In this document: in pieces, positions 1 through 12,528 of the stretch
Layout of the letters: every line of letters begins with the position of its first letter
Position numbering within the stretch: the stretch's first letter is position 1
NCBI RefSeq assembly: GCF_047495875.1
Contig: NC_092465.1
Coordinates: 8,047,160 to 8,111,159 of the forward strand
From: Pithys albifrons albifrons
Lineage: Eukaryota; Chordata; Aves; Passeriformes; Thamnophilidae
Direction: 5' to 3'
DNA length: 64,000 nucleotides
The notes under the pieces: generated by a model
Told to the model about the DNA's origin: nothing
Databases searched by the model: none
Seen by the model: only the letters and a program-made list of their open reading frames with translations
Translations under genes and position numbers: made by a program

Positions 1-963
1 AATGTCATAAACAATATATCATATTTAAATATTTAGAAAGTGCGTTAAAGATGAATGACCTCGTAAAGTCTGTACTCATTTCCCAGGTGGTTTAAAAGTT
101 CCCCAGATATGTGAGAAGACCTGGGGTCTAAAACGGGCCAGGGGGAGGGTGTTCATGAGCAGCACTGGAGCTCTGGACTAAAATGTGCTGTGTGCTTTTT
201 GTCAGAAATCCCATTGGAAAGTGAAAGATTGCCCCCAGTAAATAAAAACTGACATATTGCAAGACAAGAATTAATTTCTACAGACTGACATTTGTTTATG
301 GATAGCTGTTTTGTTGGAAATTTTATGACCAGCTGCAACAGCAATCCTTTAGCCTGTTTGGGTGAGGTGCAAGGGTACTAACCCCTCATGGGCACCGAGG
401 GGGAAATACTCCATCCAGAGCATGTGCCATCCCTGTAACTGAGGGGTAGGTAATGTACAGATGGATCTTACAGAATATTTCTAAAAGAAGGCAATCCATG
501 CTGTTGAGGTGTTTGAAAATCTGATACCAGCAGCAATTGGAGCAGGATTCTTCAGAACAAAGAAGAAATGAAACTGTGGTATTAAGCAGCGGATCACGTT
601 GCAAATCACCATCTTTTTGTCATTTAGTTTGGGTATGATATTTGATAATGGAGCAAGTGACTCATGCCTTGCTTTTGCTTTCAGAACAGGTACTGAAATT
701 TGAGTCAGACTGTCCCCAGCAGAACTGTGATAAAGTAACTTTTTTCTGAACATTTCAGAGGTTCGTCCCAGTGCTTGTGAGTCCATCTTTAGGGATGCAA
801 CCACCTAAGGGAAAATACAATGACAAAGGACTTGCTTCTGCTGGCTGATTTTATATTCCCTTTCTGCTGGCCTTCTGAAATGCAGCACTATGCCAGAAAT
901 TAATTGCAGTGCTGATAATTGCATGCAGACCCATAAACACTGAGTTAATATATTGCATTTGAT

Positions 964-981
964 TGTGTGTGTGTGTGTGTG
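964..981. repeat. (TG)9 microsatellite
   Basis: Nine uninterrupted TG dinucleotides are seen directly. A short run like this is likely length-polymorphic, but there is no sign of function. Confidence 0.9.
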
Positions 982-1690
982 CAAATGTCAATCACAGATT
1001 ACTTGGCAACCTTTTTAGACATTAAATTTGTGAATGTTTCTTAGGAAAGAAACCTTTGACAATATGAAGTCTTGAACCCCACTGAGATTAAAGCCATGCA
1101 GAGATCTGACTGTCCCCCCTGCAAACAAATGACATGGAGAAGTTTAACTGATCAGTTGCTGAAAGCTCATCTCTGGGTAAGATTCAAATATATATAACTG
1201 TCAAAATCAGTGAGGAATATTTCTTATGGGTTAGCAGTCATATTTTAAGAATGCTGAAAGAAATAGTTTCACAGAAAAGGTGTGCCTAGCTATTCCTACT
1301 CATGGCCAGATCAAAATACAGCATTCATACAAGTTTGCTTCTCCTGCATTTTTTACTTCTGTCATCTTTGTAATGTGTTAGTGTCATTCAGTCAATGTGC
1401 AAATGCATCTGGTCGTTGCATTTTCAAATATAACCTCAGTGTTAGCTCACTGACCAAACCCAGGGGAGGGTCCAGAGAGCTGGTGTTTCAAACTGAATGC
1501 TTGGGGGAAAGAGAAATTTGCTTCACCCTGTAGGTGTTGGAGGATTTTTAAAATCCATTTTCACTGTGCATGAAACAGGGTAGGATGGACCAACTTTTTC
1601 AATCAGAAGTTTTTTCCTGGCAAATTAATTTGCTAATCAGATGAAACTTGTGTGTAAGAGACAAGTTTCTGCTTTCTGCCAAAACCAAGG

Positions 1691-1788
1691 GTTGGTTTTT
1701 TTTTTTTGGTTGTTGTTTTTGTTTTGTTTTGTTTTTTGTTTTGTTTTGTTTTGTTTTGTTTCCATGTTTTTTTTCTCTTTTTCTTTTC
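1691..1788. repeat. T/G-rich low-complexity tract, (TTTTG)n core
   Basis: The tract is almost pure T and G, with about eight TTTTG units between roughly 1,727 and 1,760, flanked by homopolymeric T runs and ending in a pyrimidine stretch. On the minus strand it is an A-rich (CAAAA)n tract. I saw no retroelement body attached, so it is called a simple repeat. The lysine-rich minus-strand and phenylalanine-rich plus-strand reading frames across it are artefacts of composition. Confidence 0.85.
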
Positions 1789-4700
1789 AATATAAAATTG
1801 AAATATAAACCACTGAAAGTGAAAACTTGTAATTAAAGCCCTGGAATACTTTTCTTTAGGAATGAGTCCTTTTGGAAGAGCAGCACCACCAGTAACTTTC
1901 TGTTACTGACTCTTGTTGTTTCAGCACAGATTTGTACTTGATGCCTGCATGCTGACCTCTGGTTGGCTGCCAGGGTGCCTTTCTGGATTCCCCCAAAACC
2001 AACTGCCTTGTTGTGACAGGGGTTTTCTAGGGGATTCCCCTCCTTCTAGGACCAGAAAGGGATCAGGAGTGTACTGGGTGCTCTGCTCAATTTTCATGTC
2101 CCAGCAAAGCCTTTTTAGGGAGGTGCCTTCTAAATTATACACCATACACATCTTTAAGTACTTATGTGTGTAGAGCTCACCAGCACTCATGGATCTGGCT
2201 CTTCTCAGAACAAAATGTTGTCTCTTGGAATGGAATTGAATACATTCAATTTCAAGTAATTTGTCAGAGAATTTCTATTTTCCATGCAAAGGAGGGATGC
2301 ATTTTAATAGTCTTCATAATGCATTCAGATCAATCCCTAGGAAAGATGGAGCCAAACCAACACAACAACCCCACATTTCCCAAACATTCTCAAATATTTG
2401 TCACAATTCACTTTGATTGTTTTTCTGGCTCATTTTAGAGCATTCAAGTTTGGGAAGGGAATTTTAAAGCTAAAACTAAGAAAGGGGATTTGATATTTGT
2501 GCATGCACATTCTTTCTATGAATCTCTATGTTTGCTTAATATGAGAACAGAAATACAGAAAGGATCCCAAAATACAGTCATATATAAATTTCTTGTTATT
2601 CAGAGGAATTTATACTGTGGAAGCTGCCCTAGAACATTGTGAATTTGGTAAAATACAGAAGTAAAGTTGATATCACTATGAGAGAGAGAGGTTTATTTCT
2701 TAGGCTCATAATAACTAACTTTATTTCCCTGCCTGTATTATCTACTAGTCAAAAGCAGAGGTAATAAGGCATCTTTAGGCAACCACTGGCTAAGTATCAA
2801 CATCTTCTCTATGGTGAGATTTGGCCTGGACATAAAGTCCCAAAGCAAAACCCAATCATGCTGGGGCAGCACCAGACTGACAGCACAGCAGTGGAGCAGC
2901 TCAAAATGTGGGAATAATTTAGCATACAGATTAGAGAATTTCGCTGAAACAGAAAGGCAGTGCCAAGAAAGCTGCTGCTTCTTGGAAGGTGCTAAGAGCT
3001 TTCTTCTCCTCTGACTAAAGTCCCACAGTATTTAGGTGCAGGAAGTTATTGTGCTGCTTGGAGAAAGGGGGTTTGACAATCACATCAATTATGCTGCTTT
3101 TTGTGAGCAATTCCAGCAGCATAATAGGGGTTGGACAAGAAGACAAGTCTTGTTCCATGGTATGCTTACCACGGTGTTGCAGAAATACTTTCCCCTTCCC
3201 CTGCCCTTCCCCTCAGTTAAAGTAAAAAAGCCTCATTAAAAGCCAGTGAAAGACACTGAGTTTTTTATGTACCCATAGATTTGCCTTTGCTTTCTGTGTT
3301 GCTTGTGAGAGTTCAGACAGACTGTAATGATTCAAAACTGTCCTTTCTGTAACTCTATTTTCTGCAGTTAAATTAAACCAGGAGGGAATTAGCCCCTTTG
3401 ATAGTTTTCTTCCAAAGCTGGTTGGAAGTGTTGTACATGTGGAAAATGAGATTTTAAATGGAAGGAGAATGACTCACATTAATTTAAAACCCAAACTAAA
3501 GAGATAATTGCATACACTATAACTTCTGTTATAATGAGGAGTTAGTCATAAGTGATTACATAAATTTTAGAGTTCAAATGATTTAAAAAAAATTGTTTAG
3601 GGTTGAATCCTGTCATGGCTGGAACTGAAAATGCAGAGGCATCCTGCCTTTTTTACAGAGAGACTGCTGCTGGCCAGACTAAAATTTATTGGGATGGGCT
3701 CAGAGATTTGCTGAGGAAACATTTTGTTGTTTACCCCAGGCCACTCACTTATCTAGTCAGTCTTGCCACTTTTTGGCCAATATCATATTTATTCCTTACT
3801 CCTTAGAGTTTCCTGGGCTTTGTATCGAGATTTGCCTTCTAAAAGACAGAAAGCTTTTCCTATTACTTCTCCCTCCTCTTCTTTTTCACCAAAGACAATC
3901 TCATAGTGTTTTTAAAAGGCAATTCCTAACGTGAAATAGCTATATTCACTGAAAATACCTTTTCTATATAAACCATGGTTCCTAATTCAGTTACATTACC
4001 TGGATTGATTTGAATTACAGTGATAAGTTTAGTTAACGCAACCAAAGGAAAAAAACCAGTTAGTTATGTTTTGTATCAGCAAGTCTATATTCCAAATGCT
4101 TGGTGAAAACAGATAGGTGGCTAAACCATCATATGGGGGCGAGTCATGCAGATGGCTGGCAAAATCACAGCAGTGCTACATGCTGGTGTTTGTTTTGAAG
4201 GGTTACATACTTTGGAGTCTCATTTCATCTTAGCACAAATCAGTCTTGCCAGTACTCAAGAAAAAAGTCTTTTTTCAAATATAATGGTTTTTTTTTGAAT
4301 GCTTATATTCAGATCCTGTAAAATTCCAAGTTATTAAAAGAAAACAACAAAGCAACATCTCTCCCAACCCAAAGTCTGATGTTTTGTATGTAACAGAGTA
4401 ATTTTGTTTTAAAAGCAGAGATTAGATTTGAAACGTCTCAATAGAGGGGTGGTTTATTTTATGGTCTTTACAAAGCTTAGTGTATCAGCAGTTCTGATAT
4501 TTTCTTAGGTTTTACTCATATTATTAGAAGTATTTCAGTGTTCTTTACTCAGTTATCCCATCTTCAGTCTTGGCTCTTCTTGTTTGTAGCAGATACCTGA
4601 GGGAAGTAAAAAACTGAAAATGTTTCAGTAACTTAGAAGGGCATGTTCCCATCATTTGGCATTCAGACCTTCTCCTGGCATAAAAAGGAATTTTGCTTTT

Positions 4701-6796
4701 AGAGAGATGTCAGTGTGGCAGCTGTTACAAAGTAAAACTGATAGGCTGCTGCTGCTGCGTGGCTTTCTTTCCTGTAATAGAAAGATTTAGCTCAAATAAG
4801 TGTGTCCTGCATGAAATCACATTGCTCAGCTGGGTGTTAGGATGATGACTCACTAGTTTTTCTAGTCAGGGACATTATGGTGCCACATGTGGCCTTTTCC
4901 TGATGAACAGGGTTGTCTCCCTCCTGTGGTATCATGACGGGTTCCTGCAGCCTCCCGGCCCAGTGTGACGATGAGCTGAAGGCCAGTTGCTGGCACTGGC
5001 TCTCAGGAGGGCATCTGGAACTTTGGGAGGTCATTTCTCTCTCTTCCAGCCTTTTCTTGCATCTAGGACAAGGCTCCTCTCTTCCTGTGTTCCTGGGGTT
5101 TGTTTTTAGGAGGTGGGACAAAAACAGTGACATCCTGGGGAGTGATGAAAATTCCAGTTCATTTGATTGGGCAGTTCCTTGGAACTAATGAGCTGTGTCA
5201 CCATTACAAAAAATGTACAACACCCTGAGCTCTGATGGGGATCCTCTTCTACAGTCAAACAGTAAACAGATACATATGTTCACCTCATTTCCGTTTTCTC
5301 TTGCAATTTGTTATACACTAAAGTGATTTTTCTTCCTTCTTTTTCTCACAAATTCTCTCATTAAATTAAATAGTCTGAGAGGAATAGCCATTAAACCTTC
5401 ATTTCTAATTAATTAAGTGGTTTAAAATCTAGGTCTTTGAACACTTCCCTAATTAATTGTGTAAAGCTGGATACAAAGTTAACAGGGAATGAAAGGGTAT
5501 TACTTTAGGGAAGGGCTTTACAATAAACTAGGAAGCTACCAACCAACTAAAGCAGAATTTGTAAGACAGCATTCCTACAGGCTAGAGAGGAAGTCTCTTT
5601 CCAACAGTGATGGGAGTGAAACCTCTCACAGTTAAATCCCAAATATAAACCTCTATGATACCAGGGGAGAGCTGTTATTCAATGCGGATAGAATCTGTGT
5701 CCATCACACAACATATGAGCCCTCTTACCCTGTTCTGCCTTCAGCCTCTTCTTCTTTCCCTCTCCTTCCCCAGCATTTTCAACAGCTCCTTTAAAAAAAT
5801 GGGGAAAAAAATCTCACCTGAGCATTTTGATTTCTGCTTCTCATGCAGTCAAATATTTGCTCTGCCCCTTCTCAGTTGTGGATGTCACATTTCATTGAGG
5901 ATTTTCTATGATAAGTCCCTTTCAATGCCAGCATGTCCAACTATTCTGTTTCCCACCTTTAAGAAACTTTAATACTTGACATTTTGCAGTTTTAAAGTCT
6001 ATGTTACTCTGCCACTGGATTTACATAATCCAGCAGTTCCCAATATTATAGACTACCTCACTAGTTTTAATGTAACTGTGAATTTTATTAATGATCACTT
6101 ATATCTGCATCTAAATGCAATGTACAGCAGCACAGAGTTAAGGCAGACACTTAAATTTAAATTTATGCTTTAAGATCTATCAGTTCTATAATTTAAATCC
6201 ATTTAGCATTAACTTTGTTGTGTAGTGTCATAGTGCTCTTTTCAGTTAGAGCATCTTCTGGAACTAAATCAAATTTGTTCCATCAGCATAGCTACTTTTA
6301 CAGCCAAGTTTGTACTTTAATGGTAAGACAACTTGAATTTCATTTGAGATGGCTTATTTTCCATGCAGCCATATATCCATGTAAATAAGTATATTCCTAA
6401 GTCCTGATTCTTTATTGATTGTGTATCCTTGGATATTATTTGATCCTGAGAGGTTTGGTCTTTCCCAGAGCCATGGAGTTCCTTGTGTTTCACAGGCTGC
6501 TATGACTCAGCATGGGAAGCACACAAACCCGATCTTGTGAAGATCCAAGGGCACAGGAGAACATGCCCAACTTCCCAGGCCGAGTACAACACTGTGTGTT
6601 GCACAGGTGTGTTCTGCCAGGTGAGTTTGCATCCATCCACTGCCAGGTAACACCTGGTGTTGGGCAGTAAATGCACAGAGCCACTGAGGCAAGACAGGCT
6701 GCAACTATTTCAGTCCATTAAAGACTCAGGTCTGTGTTAGGTATTTATGAAGGATTCATTCCCGGCCCCTGCTTAGCCAAGATGAGAACTAACTAA

Positions 6797-6877
6797 CTTC
6801 CTTCCTTCCTCCCTTCCCTTCCTTCCCTTCTTTCCTTTGTTCCTTCCTTCCTTCGTTCCCTTTTTCCCTTCCTTTTT
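6797..6877. repeat. (TTCC)n polypyrimidine microsatellite
   Basis: About 80 bases of C and T only, apart from two single G interruptions and built from TTCC, TTCCC and CTTT units. The purine strand reads (GGAA)n. Such tracts are length-variable and can form triplex structures. GGAA repeats can also bind ETS-family factors, which is known for GGAA arrays in general and not shown here. Confidence 0.9.
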
Positions 6878-8285
6878 AATATCCCAGGACTATAAAAGAC
6901 AATCCTATCAAGAGCATGCTTGGCTCTTGCTGAAAGCTTCTGTAACAAGAAATGTAACCACATGATATGAAATGTCTTCTGAGAGAACAAAACAATCCAT
7001 CAGTTTATAAAGTGAATTTTATTATTTGGTCACCTGCAATAGCAAGGGACTGGGCTGAATACTCCAGAATGTCTTTCCAGTCCAGTGTATTGTGATTAGA
7101 AACACAGGAAGCAGCAAATATACACCCCTGGATATCAGGTCTCTGCAATGATTCTTTATTGAACTCCAAGGTCAGTGCAAGACCTATTGTGTGGATAATC
7201 AAAATCCTTGCTATTTCCAAACCAACTTCTCACAACAGTTGTGCTCCACAAGAGCAGCAAAACCACAGATGAAGATTCGTGGAACCACTGGGGTCATCTA
7301 ATACACTGCCTCAGAGTTACAAGCTCCACATCATAAACCCTTTTCATAAATACATGAACATAGAAGATAAAACTGAACTATGGAATTAGCTCCTGTCTGC
7401 AGTAGAGGCAATGACAGAGTCTGTTTTAACCAGAATTTACTACCGAATCCTATTCCTTCAGCACATTTTTTCCCTTGCCCTTGCCTCCACTTATTTTCAC
7501 AAATCCAGTTTTGATGTTGTTTCTGGCTTAGATGCTCTGGAGAGCATGGGAGAGAAAGAGGCAACACTACTGGTGACACTTGGGTGACACATTTCCACAT
7601 CCAGGCTAATCCCTTGGCAGTTACATATCAAGAACAGGGGATGAATGAAACAGATTAGCACAGAGTGAGATTTCCAGGTGGTATAAATTGGCATAGCTTC
7701 TTTGGGCAGCTTTTTTACTAAACAAAATTGTTTTTTACCTCTTGAAGGTGTGAACCATAAATTGAAGAAGAATGACAACTGAAAAATAAATAAACCCCAC
7801 ATATGTGCTGGTTTAGTTTCAGAGTTTAGCCAAATGCATTATTCTCATTATGAGGTCTGCTATTTATTCACACTTTTTTCCTTGGCATCTGTCTCTTAGC
7901 AGACAGCACTGAATACTCCCAATTTCTAAGGACTCTCTAATTAAAGAAAGATGTTCATTTTGTAGCCTCTTTGCCTCCTAAAAAACTAAAAGGAGATGAA
8001 ATCCAGTGTGAGGCAATGAAATCAACTGCCTCCAGCATATCATCATGAAGACTGCTTGAATAATTCCCTTGCCTTACGTGTCATTAATGGATCAGCTGTC
8101 AGCCCAGAGATCACGAGGAAGAGCAAAAAACTGCCCACCCCATAACTTCTGTCTCTGCCCTTTCATAGCCAAGTCTTGTCTCCCTGCTGAGAGATGCTGC
8201 AGCTGCCACTCAGGAGTGAAACAGAAATGTGGCACCATGTGGGTAGCAAAAATAGTAAGATTTCCCCTGATGTTATTTTATTTTA

Positions 8286-8384
8286 AGACAAAACAAAATA
8301 AACACTCTGCCCCCCCTCCCCCTCCCCAAAAAAACCAAAACCCAATAACTCAACCCAAAAACCAAACCAAAACAAAAAATCAAA
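8286..8384. repeat. A/C-rich low-complexity tract
   Basis: A tract of almost only A and C: CCCCCCTCCCCCTCCCC followed by AAACC and AAAAC units. On the minus strand this is T/G-rich. No retroelement is visible beside it. The lysine- and proline-rich open frame that runs through it reflects composition only. Confidence 0.8.
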
Positions 8385-9083
8385 CACTTAGCTTCTCCTC
8401 CTTCCTAAGTCAGTAACACTCCTGCTAATGCAGTGAGGCCAATCCTTTTGCTGATCAGACTGACTGCAGACACATTAGCCATGCAGAGCAGATGCTGCAG
8501 TCCGGTTGTGTGCTCTGTTCTCATACAAAACATTGAAAATCCTGGTTTCCCCTGACAGTTCTACATACATGTTTTGGAAAAGAAGTATGTTACAGAGGGC
8601 TGAGGAAGAGAAAAGAGTAAGTTTCCCACCCTTAGACCAAATCCTATAGCATTAAGGTGTTTTGATTCAATGTCCTAATTTTAAAATGTGGTAATAATAA
8701 CTAGCTGTCCCTTAAAATGCTGGGGCTTGCAGTGCTCTCTCTGGATCTGGTGATTGCCAGGGAGTTTTGTTCTTGCTGATGTCTACAACTCACCTTGCAC
8801 AAAAGACTTGATTTTCCCTAAATTTGCCTTTTGGGGCTCCTACAAAGTGTACAGTGAATGCTTTCAAATTTTGTGTGTCTGCGCTTTGAAGACTGAGGAA
8901 AGCCAATACAAACCCTGTCTTTTATAATATAAAAAAAGCCAGTGGCCCTTTTCCATATGAAAACTGCTTTGAAAATGTAAACGAATTACTAGTTAATTGT
9001 TAGAACTACATTTCCATTCACTTACCCAAACTTCCTCTCACACAGAGCCCCAGGGATGTGGTTTGAGGATTAGGGAACCAGCA

Positions 9084-9229
9084 GGTATTTCAGAGCTACC
9101 TTTAAAGACCAATTTGTTCCTGTGTGGCCTGGTGCTATTGACAGTGCTGGGACTTCAGCAAGCACCTGTAGGGTCTCTGCTTTAATTTACTGAGCAGCTG
9201 GGAGGTAAATGATGGTATTTCAGAGCTAC
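9084..9229. repeat. 16-bp direct repeat, copies 130 bp apart
   Basis: The sequence GGTATTTCAGAGCTAC occurs exactly at 9,084-9,099 and again at 9,214-9,229. Flanks on both sides do not align, so it is not a visible 130-bp tandem duplication. Its origin is unclear; it could be chance or a very diverged local duplication. Confidence 0.6.
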
Positions 9230-12200
9230 TACAGGAGAAGCAAAGTTCTGCCTGTAGGTCAGTATTTAGCTAGAGCCTGGGTGGATCAGAATTAAATTTG
9301 CTAAAGGAAAAGGAAAGCAACTATAAAAATTAATACTTTTTGTCTTTTCCAGAAGGAAATGTTAGTCCTGGTAGTGCCTCAGATGAGCACCTCCTGAAGC
9401 TGGGCACGTCTGCTGGGCAGTGTTGTATCAAGCCTTTTCATTTCCTAATGTCTCAATATCCTTGACTGAAATTAAAGAAATGATCAGAACATGCCTGTCA
9501 ATATTTAGACTAATCCTAAATTTGGGATAGAAGGTTGTAATAGATTTGGTTCAAACTGCTATCAAGATAATTGGTAAGTTTCAGACTGCAAAGACCTGCA
9601 TGGGTTAGACAATCCCTCAATTCCCAAGTTGCTCCTTGGCATTATTGTTTTCATATCAGCCACATCTATATTGTGTATAAATTGCTTTGGGATCCTTGGA
9701 GTGAAAGGCTTTAGATAAGTGTAAATTATTGTGTGGCCTGTAATTATTTTGAAGTGGTGATTGCTGGGCCGTGCTTTTTATTTGTATTGCAGGGGATTAT
9801 GATTCTGGTACATTGATATGGCAGCTTCAGAATTGGAGGAAAAATATGTTCTGAGACTTTGATTTATGTTTTTCTATTCTATTCTTTGAGTGTAGGTAGG
9901 AGGGCAAGAAGGAAAGCATGAACATTTAGTGAACGTGCTCATGCAGTGTAATTCATCTTTGAGACTGAAACAGCAGGTTTATAAACTTGGTTAAGCAAAC
10001 TCCAATTTCTTTGCTGTTTCTCTTACACCTGCTGGAAGCACTTTGGAAAAATCATGCACTTTAATAAAAATGTATTTTCAAAATGATTTGGAAGACATAC
10101 TGAATTCAAAATAATGGCTGGGTTATGTGTTTTGAGCTGGTATCCTCTTATTGTGTGTGCAGGATGGCTGTGCTGCATTTGTCTAAGAAGTTATAAGTAA
10201 ATGTAAAGAACAGTGCTTTCCTACAGATACTGTAGCTGCCAGTCAAGCCTTCATTTGAGGTCTTCAGCACCCCAGTAAGCATAAATTGTAGTATTTTACC
10301 AAAACTGAGTGCAAGATAATATAATTTCTGGATTTATTTGTTAGAATATTGCACAATTGCTGGAGAATAGGTGCAGTTGCATATGAGACTTTGTTCTTGA
10401 CAAATCCTTCCCAACACTGTGAGTCCCACAGTTCTTCAACGGCCCTGTGGGATTTACTGAGAGGTTCACAGCCCAAGAGAAAGAAGAAACTATTCTGATC
10501 TCATATCTTCTTCTTTGGTTAGTTTAAGGATTGTGACATTATAATTTCCATTGGAACAACCCTGAGTTCATTGTGAAGTACAGGAGTGTGACCCATCCTG
10601 TTTCTCCCCACATAGTGTTCTACTTTTTTATTACCAGAATATGCAAAGGATGCTAAAGTAAAAGGAAATGATTTCTGTGCATGTTTAAGTGTTAGTGGAA
10701 TGAGCAGCTGGCAGCAATGTCGTGTCTCATTAACATGGCAGAATTTTCTAACTAGTTGGATGTGATACTTGATGTCACTAAACCTCCCTGATGTTTATGT
10801 GTGAAGGTACATCGGTACATGTCAATGAGATGCAAATATCTCGTCATCCTAACAAAAGGAAGTAAATGCATTCCCAATGATTTTTGGGCAGCCAAAACTT
10901 TCACAGCTTGTCAGCTGAAGTGCAGCAGCAATCACAGTGGCTGAGCAGTGTGGGCTTGTGACTGACACACTTGTGACTGAAAAGAAAAAGACAGATAAGT
11001 GGATTTCAGATGTTTTCTTATGGAAAAGGCATCACAAATCTGAAGACAGAGGGAAATGTAATACATGGAAGAAGAGGAGTGTCTTCCAGGAACATATAAA
11101 GCAGATGCATTTATGTTGTGAGCAATAGCAGTGAGGGCATAGCACAGGTAAGTCTGGTCCTGGACTGAAACTCCACCATCGTCTTTATAGCCCTTTGGTA
11201 GGGATTACACCTAAAATGTGAGGTTTAGTGTCTCTCTTATTACTGGTGCTTTGGGCAAGTTCTTTCAAATTTCCTGTGTTTTGTGTTCTCCCATTGTCAT
11301 TTAAGTTAAGTTTTTTCCTGATAAGCCTTTTCCTTGTGCCATCCTGGATTTTCATTTACTGAAGCAACCATCTGAGATTGTGTGGAATCCTTAGTTTACT
11401 GGGGGAGTTCACTTTCAGATAGCAACACTGCCAGAACAACTGCTAGCAGCTTGCCTGAGGCTTTCCTGCCCCAGAGATGGGGGAACTAAGCAATGACCCT
11501 CCTAACAGGCACCTTGGAGTTCTGAGCTGCAGTCCTTCTGAAACGGTTGTTGGCTATCCCATGTTTCACCCTCTTTGATTAAATGATGGGTTTTGCCATG
11601 ACAAAGGAACATGCTGCAATGGACTGACCTTTGCTTTGATGGACTAGTTGAGCCCTGTTATTGTTCCCTGATGGTCTGGGGCTGATGTCTTAATCCAAGT
11701 GTTTTCATATCAGATAAAGCTGATCAGTTATCCTGCCTCAGAGATGGGTCTAACACATGAATCAAAATAAGACAAACCAGTAAATTTATACTGTAAGGAA
11801 AGAGTAAACCAGAAGATGAATCACTCATCTGCTTTTTTGTACATATGGCAAAGAGTTAGGGCTTTCTTTAGTGCCCTGGGAGTCTTGTAAAAACATTTTT
11901 AAAGTGGGAAGACAGGACTACATGTCTTGTAGGGATCAGAGACTTTGGGTTGTCTTCAGGGGTAGAGAAAGTGTCTTTTCATTTCTGATGGCAATGTTCC
12001 TTGCTGCTTGAGCAAACTGCTCTGCAATGTTCTAGGAAAAGTACTCATTTGATGATAGATTTTCTTTCATCTGTATAAAAAATTATCATGTTATGTGCTA
12101 TTAGATTTACACAGAGTGAAGGAAGGGAGAGTTTTGGTCTGCTATTCAGTAGCATTGAAGCATAATGTTAGAAATAATTATGGTTTCGCTTCCATTCTTC

Positions 12201-12493
12201 TCATTTTGTTCTCTTACGCCTACAGGTGATAGCACGGCTCTAAGATTTTGCTGAGGTTTGTATTAACCTAGATAGATGAAGGAAAAGGGCCTATGTAGCA
12301 AAATTTTTCTCTCACTCCCTTCTTTTATTTATTTATTTTTCTGTTTTCCTTGAACTTTTGTGGTTTGTTTAACCTGGAAACCATCTTTCCTGCAGCCTCT
12401 AACACCTAACATAAAAACACCTACTCCCCCACTTCAGGCTTCATAACTACAAACGATGAATTTAAACTTCAAACTCTTTAAATAAAGTGAATT

Positions 12494-12528
12494 TTTGTTG
12501 TTGTTTTTTGTTTGTTTGTTTGCTTTTT
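12494..12528. repeat. (TTTG)n/T-rich simple repeat
   Basis: TTG and TTTG units with an intervening T run, seen directly. There is no associated element. Confidence 0.75.

Larger units (their letters stand above)
1..6796. other. Upstream non-coding flank, distal part
   Basis: No gene is recognised here on either strand. Reading frames are short (about 110 codons at most), overlap on opposite strands, and show no known domain. The block is AT-rich with runs of TAATTA-like sequence (for example 5,395-5,460), a (TG)9 run at 964 and a T/G-rich tract at 1,691-1,788. It lies more than 12 kb upstream of the CpG-island promoter, so it is either intergenic or an intron of a longer isoform of the same gene; the sequence does not decide between these. 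Confidence 0.6.

Noticed and set aside
7255..7330. Possible old SINE or LINE segment (GGGGTCATCTAATACACTGC)
   Set aside because: It is reminiscent of 'catccagtccactgcc'-type repeat words but could not be extended or assigned to a family.
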